A stretch of DNA of 64,000 nt, taken from Narthecium ossifragum. Its lineage: Eukaryota > Streptophyta > Magnoliopsida > Dioscoreales > Nartheciaceae. The notes beneath the pieces are model-generated. The model saw nothing but the letters and a program-made list of their open reading frames with translations, did not search any database and was not told the origin of the DNA. Every line of letters starts with the position of its first letter. The stretch's first letter is position 1. This document shows, one piece after another, positions 21,211-32,529 of this stretch. The stretch spans positions 77,001 through 141,000 of the forward strand of contig OY986966.1 in NCBI GenBank assembly GCA_963920575.1, written 5' to 3'. Position numbers and translations under genes: made by a program.

Positions 21211-24200
21211 TCACCCAAGAGCATATAAAATACGGTCAGCTAGCTTCTTGCCCACGGCTATCACATATCTTTGCAACTGTTTTTCTAATAGATCAAGATG
21301 CTTTTTTTCAATGAGGCCAAAAACTTTTTGAAGGTCCTGCAGGAAACAGAATATGACATTTTAGATGAAGTTTGGCACAACCCAGAAGCTAGAAGTATAA
21401 TTCCAGATTATAATCCAGCTGTGGATCATAAACGCTTTAAAACTCCAGTCATATATAAGCAATCTACATAGATCATACTTCTTAGATTAGATGCATGTGA
21501 GTTCCAACTTGCAGAGGTGATTCACAAGTAGAAATTCTATCTAAGCTACCTACGGAGAGAGATAACAGTAGAATTTTGTGCATAGCCTATTCTCCACTCA
21601 TGAGCAAGGCCTTCAAATTGCTCCATGGAAACTAGCATTTGCCGCAGTCCAAACTAATGCATCTGGAGACTAAGAGCCACATTCTCCATTCCAAACTTTC
21701 ATGAGGTAGTCAATACGAAAAGCAACACATGATCAGAAAAAACCGAACAGAAGGCTACTTCAATGCGAGATACATTTACTGCAGATATCCTCTACTATTA
21801 TAATGTAACTTTTATGGGAAATACCTTGAATTTCACGCGTGCACCATTCATATCAATCACTACATCACTAACATCAATTTTCGGATCATCATCCATGGAT
21901 AAACTGCTTGTATCAGGACCCAATTCATCATCCGATATTGGATCTAGCCCTCCACAATCAAGCTCCATCTCCTCCTCATCACTGGAAGTTTCATTTCCAA
22001 GATATCGAGCAGGAGAAGACCCTGATTGCCCAGCAGAACTACGATGAATGTCAGCAGATGATGTTCCATTTTGTAGAGCCAAATAATTGGATAGGATTAC
22101 GTATGGCCTCCTATCAAGCAAAGGCGTTGCAACATCAAACGGCACCCATCTGTGGAATCAAAATTTAATTTAATAAAATAAAGAGGCTTCCAAGAACATC
22201 TTTCAGCAAAATGAATAGCGTTTGCTCAAGCTAGTAACTTGCAGAAGAGAATAATCATTCCAATTAAACAACCAGACTAACATGTCCAAGAGGAACCACA
22301 AAATACTTGCATCAAATTCCATACACACACTAGATCTTGTGCCTATCCACAGAAACAGATGGAAGGAAACGCAAGCATGTTCTCAAAGACACATGCTTGC
22401 ATGCGCACACACACATGCAAATGCACTTTACAAATTAGATGAATATGCCATCCAACGACCCCTTAGGAACCCACATAAACACTATAACTTTCATTAAATT
22501 TGTACTCCGCGCCCCAGAAAGACATGCATACAAAGTCACAGGTAGACATCCCTCATCGCAAGCAAACTTCTCATTTATTCAACAGAAATGGAGTTACAAC
22601 GCAGAAAACACAAATAACATGCTTCCCCTCAACTGTAAGTACACTGCCTTCACTTGCCCTAGCAGCCTCTATCAGTCATCAATCTTTAACATCCTTCTAC
22701 ATAATGCAAGGATAAAGTTGCGATCATAACAGTGTATAACAATGGTAACAAAGGAAAGAGCTAGCAACGAGAAGAAATTTGAAACGCTGGAAGTTTTCAT
22801 CAACTACAACAAGTGAAAAGTATGTGGATGCATCTCAAGGTTTTCAAATCCTAGAATCCTAATTCCTATAGTTTCCCCTAAACTGGCACAAATAACCTTT
22901 AAATGTCAGCTTTTTACATTGTGAGTGCTATTCAGGTAAGCATTGAACAATGTCAGTTTGTATGATCATATATACATTGCTGAATTTAGTTTAAGCTACA
23001 CACAATCTCTTAGTCGGTGTGATCAAGCAAAATACTTACTCGTAACGTAGAGGGCAAAGAAGTTCAGATGGGCGGTATGCTGCCTTGTATCTCATTTTCC
23101 TGCAGGAGTGAATATAGTAGCCAAGATAGTAGTATTGTAGGCTTGGGCAACGAACTTGTGCCTCCTTCACCCAATTTATCTCCTGAAGAGCCGAATATTT
23201 TCCAAGTGATAAGAAGGCAAATTCAGGATCCCAAAATAAGTACTTGCTTGACAAACATCTTGGAAGGATATCCACAACACCAACTGCAACAAGCTTTCCA
23301 TCAATGATATACTGCTGATGGAAAGAACCAAACCCACAAGGTGGGACATTCTTATGGCCACTTTGTGGAGGAACAAATATAATTGGAGTATCCACCAGAA
23401 ATCTTGTGTATGAGCTTTCTGTCACTTTCTCAGGTTTATCATCATGCACCTTTATCTGATATCTTTTATATAATGCAAATTCTTCTGGATCAAAACTCGA
23501 TCGTTTCATACGGATCTCGAGTTTTCGCCTTTTCTGAGGCAAGACTGAGCATTCATCACTTGTGCAACTGCCTTTTGAACTGTCTTTGCTACCTCTAAAA
23601 GATTTTCTACAGATATCATCACCAAAAGTCCCAGCCTGTTTTCTAAGAGAGTAAACATTAAGGTGTCCGTTGCAAGCTTTAATTGACAGGCCATTGGGAT
23701 ATTCCTGCTGGCCCAACAAAGATGCCAGTTTTGTTGCAATAGAATTTGGTGAAATATCAGAACTCTCTCCATTTCTGTTTGCAGCATTCCCTGATAACTC
23801 TCTATCACAAATGTTTTTTTCTGCTGATTGTGAGCGTCTTAGTGACGCTGCAATCTGAAAAGAGATGTTGCAGGTGTACAAAAGATCCTCTGATAGCTCT
23901 GCCAGCTTCCTTTTAGCTTGGGGTGTTACCTTCTTCACAACAGCTTTGGAGAGTTGAACATTAGAATGAAATTCACCTTTTTCAAGACATGCATCTATTA
24001 CATTGTCGATGCTGGTTTCCAAACAATGGATGTATTGGACTTCCTTGAATTCTCTGTCACAAGCACTCGCAGAAGATTCTTTTGGCAATATTTGTGAAAC
24101 TCTTGGTAAAGATGCACTGCTCGTCTCTTTTGCACGATTGATTCCCTTCATGTCAATAGTTCCATCTAAGAATCTGTAATCAACTTCACATCAATCTTTT

Positions 24201-26064
24201 AGACAAATTAGACTTATAACCCACTTAAATGTAGCTATTATGTCAAACTGGATGACACCGTAATCATCCTATAGAATATGAAAGGTTGTTAGGAACATAC
24301 CTTTGCATTTTCTTATGCACACGAGCTTGCTCTTTCAAGGGAGCAAACTCACCTGCCTTCAAACGAATAGTATAAGAAGGGCAGCATGTGTTTTCCATAT
24401 CAGGTTTGTACAGAAATGAGCCAGATCTCCTCCAGCCTCGGTCAAGAAGCTCTGTAAGCATCACACAGGTGCATCGCGTGCATATGAAAAACAGGCACTC
24501 TAAAAATAAGATAAAAAAGAGAGGAAGCAAAATAAAATAATAGGGGTACGATTATGTCCTTTGAGTTAAGATGTTGAGATTAATTTATGCATCGAATGAT
24601 AAACTAAAGATTCATTTCATTCTTTGTTAAATTAGTCAAAGGTTAGGATCCACGATCGGGTTTTTCTATATAACTGTAAAATTTCCTAAGCCCATCCAAA
24701 GTAAATAGATCTGTTCCTTTTTCACCAACATAATACAGTTTCACTAAATGACGCTTACAATTGTAGCGCAATACATCATGTACAAAGGAAAAGAAAATGT
24801 GATACACGCCTTAATAGCAGAAAATCATTAAACACATACCCTGGTAGTCATCCACTGTTATGCTGTGAGCCCCCAAACCTGCACAATTGTTGCAATTTAG
24901 AGAAATAAAAGGCTGAAATCCACAAATACGGAAACATTCAGTTGAAGAAGAAATGATATATCTCTAGAACATGCTGACCTTTCCAAGAGAACCAGGAAAA
25001 AAGCAAGATTATGAAACAATAACCGAGTTCAGTAGGATTGACAGCAAACCTTCCTATGAAGCCACCATTGGGCTTTCTTATTGTTTGAAATGATAGCTTA
25101 TCCATTTTGTGCAAGCACAGGCATAGTCTTCAATTTTCCATTCAGTAGAACAAATTGGGTTTCATAGAATGCATGCCTCGTGAATTCGTGATGTTTGATT
25201 TTCACGAACATTTGTAACCTGCAACATAACTTGACCATGTTTTCTTCTATGTTGCTTACAGTTATTGAAATTAGCTCATTGAACTTTGTGGAGGTATTGC
25301 TTTCTCAGTGAATGGTGAACAAATGAAAATCGTACTAACAAGTAAGAAAATTTGAACTTTTGGATAGGTGATTGCTGAACCAATAACGTAGTCCTGAGGT
25401 TTCATTTAAGAAAAATATTGCTTGTTGGGTTATCTTATAGGCTAAGCACAAGAATGACACTAACCAGGAGAGAAAGACTACCCCCAGAAAAGCCCATTGC
25501 GCTGAACCCAATCTTTGGAAAGGCCCAAATCGTGATAGGACATACGAATTGGAAAGGTAATTGCACGTTAAACGCTTGAAGAAGGAACCTCGCGGAAAAA
25601 ATGAGATGATGATGGGTAGCAAGCTTGTGATTGACTACTCCTTGCAGCCTTAGCAGCTGAATCCAGAAAATTAATTTTATGAACCATTAACCCTTCGCGG
25701 TACCCGCGAGAGTAGAAATCAGCAGTGCAATCAGAGCCGGTAATGTATAATCACGCAGGGGATCGTCCACCGGCCAACATATTGAATCATTAGATCGAAT
25801 AGTTCGATTATCCTAAAGCGATCAGAGAGGAGAATTGTGTAGACGATAAAGAAACAAAGAGAGAGGATGGACAGACAAGGTTCTACAGGAGAAGGAGATG
25901 GTCGAACCGTGAGAGATGGAGGTGTAGGCAGTGGATCGGCAGTATCCGCAGGTGCTCCTCCGGCGGCCGTGGTCCGAAACCACAGTCTCTCCAAATCCCC
26001 CTCCACCTTCTCCGCTGGCGCCGGCGTTGCTGCTGCTGCTGCTGCTGGCACCATAGTCCCCCAT
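21211..26064 (-). CDS. ATE1: Arginyl-tRNA--protein transferase (ATE1)
   Basis: ATE1 transfers arginine from Arg-tRNA to N-terminal Asp, Glu or oxidised Cys. It marks proteins for the N-degron pathway, including oxygen-sensing ERF-VII factors. Six minus-strand exons (25908-26064, 24840-24878, 24301-24451, 23040-24173, 21825-22149, 21211-21336) have GT-AG borders and one continuous frame, giving 643 aa, close to Arabidopsis ATE1. The N-terminal domain has the cysteine pairs C39/C42 (CGYCRS) and C88/C89 (CCPSYTIRL), known to bind metal or Fe-S in the family. The C-terminal transferase domain includes SSYTRFLVDTP, GFGSFHQQYIIDGKLVAVGV, SKYLFWDPEFAFLSLGKYSA and YYYLGYYIHSCRKMRYKAAY. The N-terminus (about residues 6-25) is a Ser/Gly-rich low-complexity stretch. 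An acidic insert (SSDEEEMELD) lies in exon 5. The gene looks intact. Confidence 0.97.
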
Positions 26065-26313
26065 CCCCTCGGCTCAGATGAAAATAGGAGATCTCCCTAG
26101 ACCCGAATTCCTCTACCTAATAAAATCCTATGATATTCGATTATTCTGGTATGATGGTGGCGGCCGCAGTCGATGGACGGATGATGACAAAGACAGAGAA
26201 GATGATGAACCAGGACCGTGAGAGAGATGCCGGACTGTCCCTCTCTCAAGAAGCCGGAATGCGAAATGCCTTCTTTATCCGAGTTTATTAGTCACACTGT
26301 TTTTTTTTTAGCC
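26065..26313. promoter_or_regulatory. ATE1 upstream region, cut short by a MULE
   Basis: This is the immediate 5' region of ATE1 (minus strand). Only about 250 bp separate the start codon from the outer Mutator-like element, so the promoter must be short or extend into the element. No individual motif was assigned. Confidence 0.4.
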
Positions 26314-26570
26314 GGGGCAAATTTGCATCTTAATACTCTGTAATTTATTGTAACGACGGTTTACTATCCTGTGATTTTAAAAATATAATTTATTATCTTA
26401 TATTTTATATAACGACGTGATTTAGGTCCTGGCTTTGATGGTGTTATCTCCCTTAACGGAAAACCGCTCACGTGCCACACATGAGCGTCTTTGATTTGCA
26501 TTTTAATACTATGTAGTTTACTGTAATTGCAGTTTACTACTTATAATTTAAAAAACTACATTACATTTTA

Positions 26571-27455
26571 GGGTTAAGTACTTTTACTACCCTCAATTTT
26601 GGGTAATACGCAATCTGCTACTCTATATTTTTAAAAAGTACCTTTTCGTAACCTAATGTTTTGAAAAGGTACGCAATGATGCCAAGTCTGCTACCATATA
26701 TTTTTAAAAAGATACCTTTTGGTACCCTAAGGTTTTGAAAATGTAAATAATGATGCCAAAACTCTAACGGCGTTACATGTACTAGTGGCAAACCTTATTT
26801 GAATAATTTTGACTTTTATTGACGAATACATTAATGACACGTGGCAGGAGAGAGGGGGTCGGGTAGTGAGAGAATCAAAGAGAGAACCTAATCCATCGAG
26901 AGCTCGATGACGTTTTCTGCATGGCCGGCGGCGACGGTGGCCGGAGGAAGATAGCTGCATGGATGAGATGGTAAGGGCTCAACGACGATGATGCAGAGAG
27001 AGAGAGCCCTTCTTTTCCACGTGTCGCCATTACCGCCACCGTCGCCACCTCCCTCGCGCGACATCGATGGACTCGAAAGACCGTAGCTGAGAGCACCGTC
27101 CCCACGCCGAGGTCGGGAGCCCCACCGGTGATCACAACCCCCCATTTGAGTACCCTCCTCCTCCCGATTCATGCCCTCAGGAGTGGATCGGAGGAAGGAG
27201 ATTGGCGACGAGTCCATCCAGGGAGGGGATCGGAGGAAGGAGATCGCAATAAGTCCACGTGTTATTAATGTATTCGTCAATAGAAATCAAAATTAGTCCA
27301 ATAAGGTTTGTCGTTAGTACATGTAATGGCATTAGGGTTTTGGCATCAATGTGTACACTTTCAAAATGTTAGGGTACCAAAAGGTACCTTTATAAAATAT
27401 AGGGTAGCAAATTACGTATTAGCCAAAGTTGAAGGTAGTAACAAATATTTAACCC
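26571..27455. mobile_element. Inner (nested) Mutator-like element
   Basis: A perfect 9-bp target-site duplication TACATTTTA lies at 26562-26570 and 27456-27464. Ends GGGTTAAGTACTTTTACTACC and GGTAGTAACAAATATTTAACCC are inverted repeats of about 270 bp and about 210 bp. These share AAGGTACC-type text and TTATTGACGAATACATTAATG. The GC-rich core (about 26860-27250) contrasts with the AT-rich arms and may be captured gene DNA. I could not name a source gene from any frame. Confidence 0.85.
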
Positions 27456-27545
27456 TACATTTTATGCGACGACGTGATTTAGGGCATGAGCTCATATGAC
27501 GTTATCTCCCTTGATGGAAAACATCTCATGTACCAAACACGTGAG

Positions 27546-28010
27546 CGTCGCTTCAGCTGTCTAGCTCAAAAATACAGTCTTCAAACTTCACGGTCGATCC
27601 ACGCATCCACCGTCAAATCGACCATCAGCTTCTATGAGGAAATGATGCATCCAGGGTCGATCCATGCATCGACTATCGTTTCAGCTGTCTAGCTCAGAAT
27701 GCAACTTTCAAACTTCATGATCGATCCCACGCATCCACCATTGCATTGACCGTCAGCCTCTGTGGGGAAATGATGCATCTAGGTTCTATCCATTTATGGA
27801 TCGTCGCTTCAGCCGTTTAGCTCAAAATGCAGCTTCCAAACTTCACGGGCGATCCACGCATCCACCGTCCCATCGACTTCCAGCCTATGCGAGGAAATGA
27901 TGCATCCAGAGTCGATCCATGCATCGACCGTCGCTTCAGCCGTCTAGCTCAAAATACATCTTTCAAACTTCACAGTCGATTTACGCATCAACCGTTTCAT
28001 TGACCATGAA
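27546..28010. repeat. 128-bp tandem array, about 3.6 copies
   Basis: The anchor CGCTTCAGC(T/C)GT(C/T)TAGCTC recurs at 27549, 27677, 27805 and 27932. Each unit also contains a run such as CGATCCACGCATCCACCGT and GAGGAAATGATGCATCCAG. Units differ by scattered substitutions, so the array is old. It lies in the interior of the outer MULE. Confidence 0.88.
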
Positions 28011-28378
28011 GAGAGAGAGAGAGAGGAAAGAAGCTCATGTGCCAAGCATGTAAGCGGTTTTCTATCAACGAAGATAACGCTGTTTAAGGTCAGGCCCTAA
28101 ATCGTGTCATCGCATAAAATATAGGGTAGTAAACTGTCATTACACTAAACTATATGATATCAAAATGCAAAATACTTGACACGTGAGTGGTTTTCCGTCA
28201 AAAGAGATAAAATCGTCTAGGGTCAGGCCCTAATTGCACCAACACATAAAATATAAGGTAGTAAACTGTCATTACACTAAACTATAGTGTATCAAAATGC
28301 AAAAACCCATTTTAGCTCGACGGGAGGTCGGTTCTGATTAACTTAACATGACATTTTTCTTCTTTATATATATATATA

Positions 28379-28596
28379 TAATCCTTATATGGAGAGATGG
28401 AGATGGTTATAACTTAACAAACATGTTGTCCTACGTGGAGCCTATGTGGAGAGGGTTATCCTACGTGGAGCCTACGTGGAGGGGATAGTAGGGGAGGGAA
28501 GGAAGTTAGTGGGGGATAGTGGGGGTTATTGAGGAGTTATTAAGGGAGTTGAGAAGAGAGGGTGGTTACCCTGCCATGTGGCAAGGGACTTACTAG
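28379..28596 (+). mobile_element. Small non-autonomous Helitron D
   Basis: Starts TAATCCTTATATGG (a one-base change from the family start TCATCCTTATA). It ends with hairpin TGCCATGTGGCA followed by CTAG (28593-28596). A hairpin close to a CTRR terminus, with no inverted repeats or target duplication, is the Helitron signature. No ORF. Confidence 0.65.
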
Positions 28597-28606
28597 TATA
28601 TATATA

Positions 28607-28786
28607 TCATCCTTATAAGAGATTATGGTTATAAGTGAAACTTTTGTTGTTCTACGTTGCGGGAGAATGAGTAGAGTCTATGTGGCATGATAATCCTAGG
28701 TTGAGGTGGTTAGTGGGGGGAATTATTGGGTGGTTATTAGGGTGGAGTTGGTGGTTATCTTGCCAGGTGGCAGGGGGCATAACTAG
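28607..28786 (+). mobile_element. Small non-autonomous Helitron C
   Basis: It starts TCATCCTTATAAGAG after an A, carries hairpin TGCCAGGTGGCA near the 3' end, and ends CTAG (28783-28786) before a T. Insertion between A and T fits Helitrons. It lies head-to-tail behind Helitron D, 10 bp apart. Confidence 0.75.
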
Positions 28787-28794
28787 TATATATA

Positions 28795-28960
28795 GAGTTA
28801 GACTATACACCACTCCAGTATTCTTTGATAAAGAATACCCAACTTTTTATGCGTAGCTTTGTCTTGAGATATGTTTACGCTAGATTAAATTCAAAATCAT
28901 TAAACAACCTGGTTTAAAATCCAAAACATAAATAGATAACATAAAATAAATAACAAAATT
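28795..28960. repeat. Left arm of a ~160-bp inverted repeat spanning 3.9 kb
   Basis: GAGTTAGACTATACACCACTC and the following about 150 bp match the reverse complement of 32530-32693 at about 75-80% by eye. Shared blocks are GAGTTAGACTA, ACACCACTC, AGAATACC and CTAGATTAAA. The pair probably marks the ends of an older element that contains the EID1-carrying Pack-MULE. No clear target-site duplication was found. Confidence 0.7.
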
Positions 28961-29520
28961 AAAGAAATAGGGAACTGTACGCCTCCCTTATGTCTCCGAC
29001 GGTAACCTTCTCTCTCCACGACGGTGATAGGACACTATTGGTGCCCCGCGCGCGCACGCGAGAGAGAGAGAGAGGGAGAGGGAGAGAGAGGGAGGAAGAA
29101 GAAGGGCTGGGCAGCCACCCAATTCATGTCAGCTGCTCTCCCTATTCAGCACGTCCGTAGATGAGAAGGATCAATTCGCTTTTTTTATTTATTTATGAGA
29201 TTCTCGTGGATCTCTCTTTGATCGGAGATGGGGAAAGGTTCAATAGTTAAAGTAATTAATAGAAGGAATTATTGTAGAAGAGAAAGCAATTAAAAGAAGG
29301 ATCCTTCACTTTTGGTTACCGGAATTCTCGTAGATCTCTCTTTCATCGGAGAGGGGAAAAGGTTCAATAATCAAAGCAATTAAGAGAAGGAATTATTGTA
29401 GAGGAGAAAGCAATTAGGAGAAGGATCCTTCGCTTTTGGTTATCGGAATTCTTGTAGATCTCTCTTTGATCGGAGAGTGGGGAACAGTTCAATAGATAAG
29501 TTCCGTGGAAGAACGTCTTA
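28961..29520. other. Interior of the older inverted-repeat element
   Basis: A purine-rich (GA)n stretch lies at 29060-29105. It is followed by a tandem repeat of 124 bp (about 29170-29500, 2.7 copies) with anchor GTAGATCTCTCTTTGATCGG. No gene. Confidence 0.6.
29170..29500. repeat. 124-bp tandem repeat, about 2.7 copies
   Basis: The word ATCTCTCTTTGATCGGAGA recurs at a 124-bp period (anchors near 29211, 29335 and 29459). Units also share GAAGGAATTATTGTAGA and GAGAAAGCAATTA. Confidence 0.85.
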
Positions 29521-29649
29521 TATTTTGATGGGGGAATGGGTCAAACCCCCATAAGTCTAACATATGGGGGCCAAAAACCCATCTAAACAAGTTTTCGAAT
29601 AAAAACCCCATCCACCTGGCAAACGACCTCCGTTAACCTGTTCCTGCGA

Positions 29650-30062
29650 AAAAAAGCCAGCGCCTCTTTTCTAGCATCTCTGTGGTAGCTCTCGTCAGGG
29701 CCGATCTCGCGCTCGAGGCCAAAGTCGGAGTTCTCGAGGAGGATACCAGCTTGAAGGAGGCCCGGGCAGCAGACCGCGAGCTTGTGGAGGGCCGCCTAGA
29801 CTGCGGCCGGTGCAGCGTCGGCGGGGGAGGGGAGGAGGTCGGCGGGGATCACGCGGGAGCACTTGGCCCCGCAGCAGACGTCGCGAACAAGCGCGGCGAA
29901 GCGGGGCGAGACGCAGGTGAGCCACGCCCAGTCGCGGGGGTCCGACTCGAGCTTCGTGACGATGTTGAGGACGATGTCGTCGAAGAGGAGAACGAAAGGG
30001 GTGGCGCCGCAGGCGGTGGAGATGGCGCTAACGGTGGCGGTGGTGGTGGCTGATTCCGTCAT
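29650..30062 (-). pseudogene. EID1: Captured EID1-like F-box gene fragment with premature stop
   Basis: EID1 is the phytochrome-A-signalling F-box protein, a substrate receptor of SCF ubiquitin ligases. The minus-strand frame from ATG at 30062 reads through the F-box (FDDIVLNIVTKLESDPRDWA, CVSPRFAALVRDVCC, SRVIPADLL). It then hits an in-frame TAG at 29796-29798. The same frame continues with AALHKLAVCCPGLLQAG, LLENSDFGLEREIGPDESY and RKEALAFF. The stop therefore interrupts an otherwise continuous homologue, probably replacing a Trp or Gly codon before AALHKL. The downstream two-thirds of the gene is absent. Assignment rests on remembered family similarity and should be confirmed by alignment. 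Confidence 0.8.
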
Positions 30063-30475
30063 TCTAAGTTGAGGAAAAAAACAAAATTTGAAGAGTTGAA
30101 AGTGAATTAGGAGATGGATTTCAGAGAATAATGGATGGAAGAGATGATTTTGGAGACAAAATTGATTGATTTGAGGGCTTTCAGAGAATAAAAATCAGAT
30201 CTTTAGAGATCGACACATAAAAGAGATGAAATTGGAGATGGGTTTGATTGGTTTGGGGGCATTCAAATCCCCACCAATCCAAAGATTTCGCTTTCTTCGG
30301 ATTTGCCTGGAAGAAGAACGAAAAGAGGAGATCTAGAAATCGATTAATTCCAGAGAGAATGGTCTGATTCAAAGAACTTTAATTGAATTATTGGGGAGAG
30401 AAATAACAAAAGGAAATAGAAACTCTGAAATGGATTTGACAGGTTTTTGGGGGAGAAGCTGCTCCTCAACTGAAT

Positions 30476-31330
30476 GTGTTTTCTCTCAATATCATGGATT
30501 TTCTCTCAATGTAATAGATAGAGTTTTCTCTCAAGTGAATGGGTTTTCTCTCAATGTCATGGGTTTTCTCTCAATGTAATAGATAGAGTTTTCTCTCAAC
30601 TGAATGAGTTTTCTTTCAATGTCATGAGTTTCCTCTCAATGAAATGGGTTTTCTCTGGTTTTATCTCAATGTAATAGATAGAGTTTTCTATCAACTGAAT
30701 GAGTTTTCTCTCAATGTAATGGGTTTTCTCTCAATAGATAGAGTTTTCTCTCAACTGAATGGGTTTTCTCTCAATGTAATGGGTTTTCTCTTAATAGATA
30801 GAGTTTTCTCTTATTGGAATGGGTTTTCTCTCAATGGACTGGGTTTTCTCTCAAAAGATTAATTTTTTATTTTCTCTCACTGAACTGAGTTTTCTCTCAA
30901 TAGACTGATTTTTCATTTTCTCTCAATGGATTGAGTTTTCTCTCTTTGGCTTGAGTTTTCTCTCAATGGATTGAGTTTTCTCTCACTAGACTGGGTTTTC
31001 TCTCACTGGAATGAGTTTTCTCTCAATGGATTGATTTTTCATTTTCTCTCATTGAACTGAGTTTTCTCTCACTGAACGGAGTTTTCTCTCATTGATTTGA
31101 GTTTTCTCTCAATATACTGATTTTTCATTTTCTCTCAATGAACTGAGTTTTCTCTCTTTGGCTTGAGTTTTCTCTCAATGAATTGAGTTTTCTCTCATTA
31201 GACTGAGTTTTCTCTCAATGGACAGTTTTCTCTCAATAGACTGATTTTTTTGTTTGAGTTTTCTCTCTTGAGATTGAATTTTCTCTCAATCGACTAAGTT
31301 TTCTCTCAATGAATTGAATTTTCGCTCAAT
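30476..31330. repeat. ~20-bp minisatellite (TTTTCTCTCAATG), about 40 copies
   Basis: Units of about 20 bp follow TGAGTTTTCTCTCAATGNAC with many variants (GGGTTTTCTCTC, GATTTTTCATTTTCTCTC). Short higher-order patterns occur: a 'GATAGAGTTTTCTCTCAA' variant dominates 30520-30810 and a 'GACTGATTTTTCATTTTC' variant recurs from about 30860 onward. It is pyrimidine-rich on one strand. ORFs here are artefacts. Confidence 0.92.
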
Positions 31331-31604
31331 CGACACATGAGCTCTTTTGATCGCACGACACGATGATCAACTTCTCTGCCGCCACTGACCCACTTTATCT
31401 GCTGCACCCTCTCCCTCTCTATTGCATTTATTTACTACTCCATCTTAGTTAATGGCTGACCCCCACTTATATTTGATGTCTTCTTACATTTAATGCAAAC
31501 ATGATATCGTGGCCAAAGCATTCGTCAAAGCAGAGAGCCCAGCAACTTACTGCTGTGATTCCATCTCTCCTAATTAATGATGAGAGAATGGATAGAGAGA
31601 GAGA

Positions 31605-31615
31605 GGGGGGGGGGG
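31605..31615. repeat. Poly-G run (11)
   Basis: Eleven consecutive G follow a GAGAGA repeat. Together with the 21-C run at 32358-32378 it brackets the GC-rich block of the Pack-MULE. Confidence 0.9.
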
Positions 31616-31619
31616 ACGG

Positions 31620-32345
31620 AATGTGACTGACAGCCATCCCATCCCAGCCCCCTCATCTCTCATCTCCCTTCCCTCTAGAGCTCATTGCCTCGCCGGAAAC
31701 ATCTCTTTGCCACTCTCCTCGCCTCGCCGGAATCATCTCGTCACCGTCACCACCTCCCACTCATTCTCTCTCCTCTCTTCTCTCATAGCCACGTCAGCAC
31801 CCCAAACCCTTCCTCACGAGACGACCTTCTTCCCCTCCCACCGCCGGCGTCTTTCCTCGTCGGCCAACGACGCCACAAACACCTCGCCGCTAGCCTCCGC
31901 CTCCTGAGCTCCCTCCTCCTATTCCTCGACCTCTCTCACTCACGCGCTCCCTATCCTACCTTGACCTCGCCGCAGCTTCACCAAGCCCACGACCACCACC
32001 GCCTCCCTCAACCCTCGTCGGCCAACGACGCCACGAACACCTCACTGCACGACCACCATCGCCTCCAGCCAATGACGCCACAAACATCTCACCGCTAGCC
32101 TCCACCGGACCACCTCCCGAGCTCCCTCCTATTCCTTGACTTCTCTCACTCGCGCGCTCCCTCTCCTACCTCGACCTCCCCGCGGCTTCGCCAAGGCCAC
32201 GACCACCATCACCTCAGCTTCCCACGGCCGCCTTGGCCACCTAAGACTTCCTCGCTTGGGCCTAGACCTCCGGTTCGAACTCCTCCTCCGTCACCAACGG
32301 CGTAGCTGAGAGCTGGCCGGTGAGCTACGGTCGGAGCCTCCACCT
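31620..32345. repeat. GC-rich block with ~200-bp internal duplication
   Basis: The text around 31868 (GACGCCACAAACACCTCGCC) and the CTAGCCTCC, AGCTCCCTCCT and GCGCGCTCCCT words that follow recur from about 32071. A shorter third piece lies at about 32024. Long open frames in this stretch are Pro/Ser/His-rich low complexity. No source gene was recognised; it may be a second captured fragment. Confidence 0.6.
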
Positions 32346-32357
32346 CTCCTCTTCCGA

Positions 32358-32378
32358 CCCCCCCCCCCCCCCCCCCCC
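32358..32378. repeat. Poly-C run (21)
   Basis: Uninterrupted C homopolymer; length is likely to be uncertain in the assembly. Confidence 0.9.
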
Positions 32379-32529
32379 GTCTCTCTCTCTCATTAATACG
32401 CCAGCACCCGTTCGATGTACTCGTAGAACAACTTAACTAACCCATAAATGGGGCTATCGTCTGAAAACTTATGAACCGGTTTTTTAAACAATAAAGTTTG
32501 GCTAATATGGGGGTTTTGGCAATTATCCG

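Larger units (their letters stand above)
26314..28308. mobile_element. Outer Mutator-like element with duplicated terminal repeats
   Basis: The left end (GGGGCAAATTTGCATCTTAA) and right end (complement of TATCAAAATGCAAAAACCC) begin long inverted repeats. They share TTTACTACC, ACGTGATTTAGG and GGAAAACCGCTCACGTG blocks. Each side has this block set twice, so the terminal repeat itself is tandemly duplicated. Flanking words TTTTTAGCC and ATTTTAGCT are a plausible diverged 9-bp target-site duplication. The element encloses a tandem array (27546-28010) and a younger MULE (26571-27455). No transposase is seen. Confidence 0.65.
29530..32529. mobile_element. 3.0-kb Pack-MULE carrying an EID1-like fragment and minisatellite
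   Basis: A perfect 9-bp target-site duplication TATTTTGAT flanks it (29521-29529 and 32530-32538). The ends are weakly conserved inverted repeats: GGGGGAATGGGTCAAACCCC at left, complement of GGGTTTTGGCAATTATCCG at right, with shared ACCCCCATA and AGCC-type blocks. Inside, in order: a broken EID1-like F-box fragment (29650-30062), about 0.4 kb AT-rich DNA, a 0.86-kb minisatellite (30476-31330), and a GC-rich block with internal duplication (about 31620-32400). No transposase was found. Confidence 0.85.

Noticed and set aside
31623..32098. Pro/Ser/His-rich ORFs in the GC-rich block of the Pack-MULE
   Set aside because: Frames overlap, composition is that of a CT-rich repeat with internal duplication, and no domain is visible.
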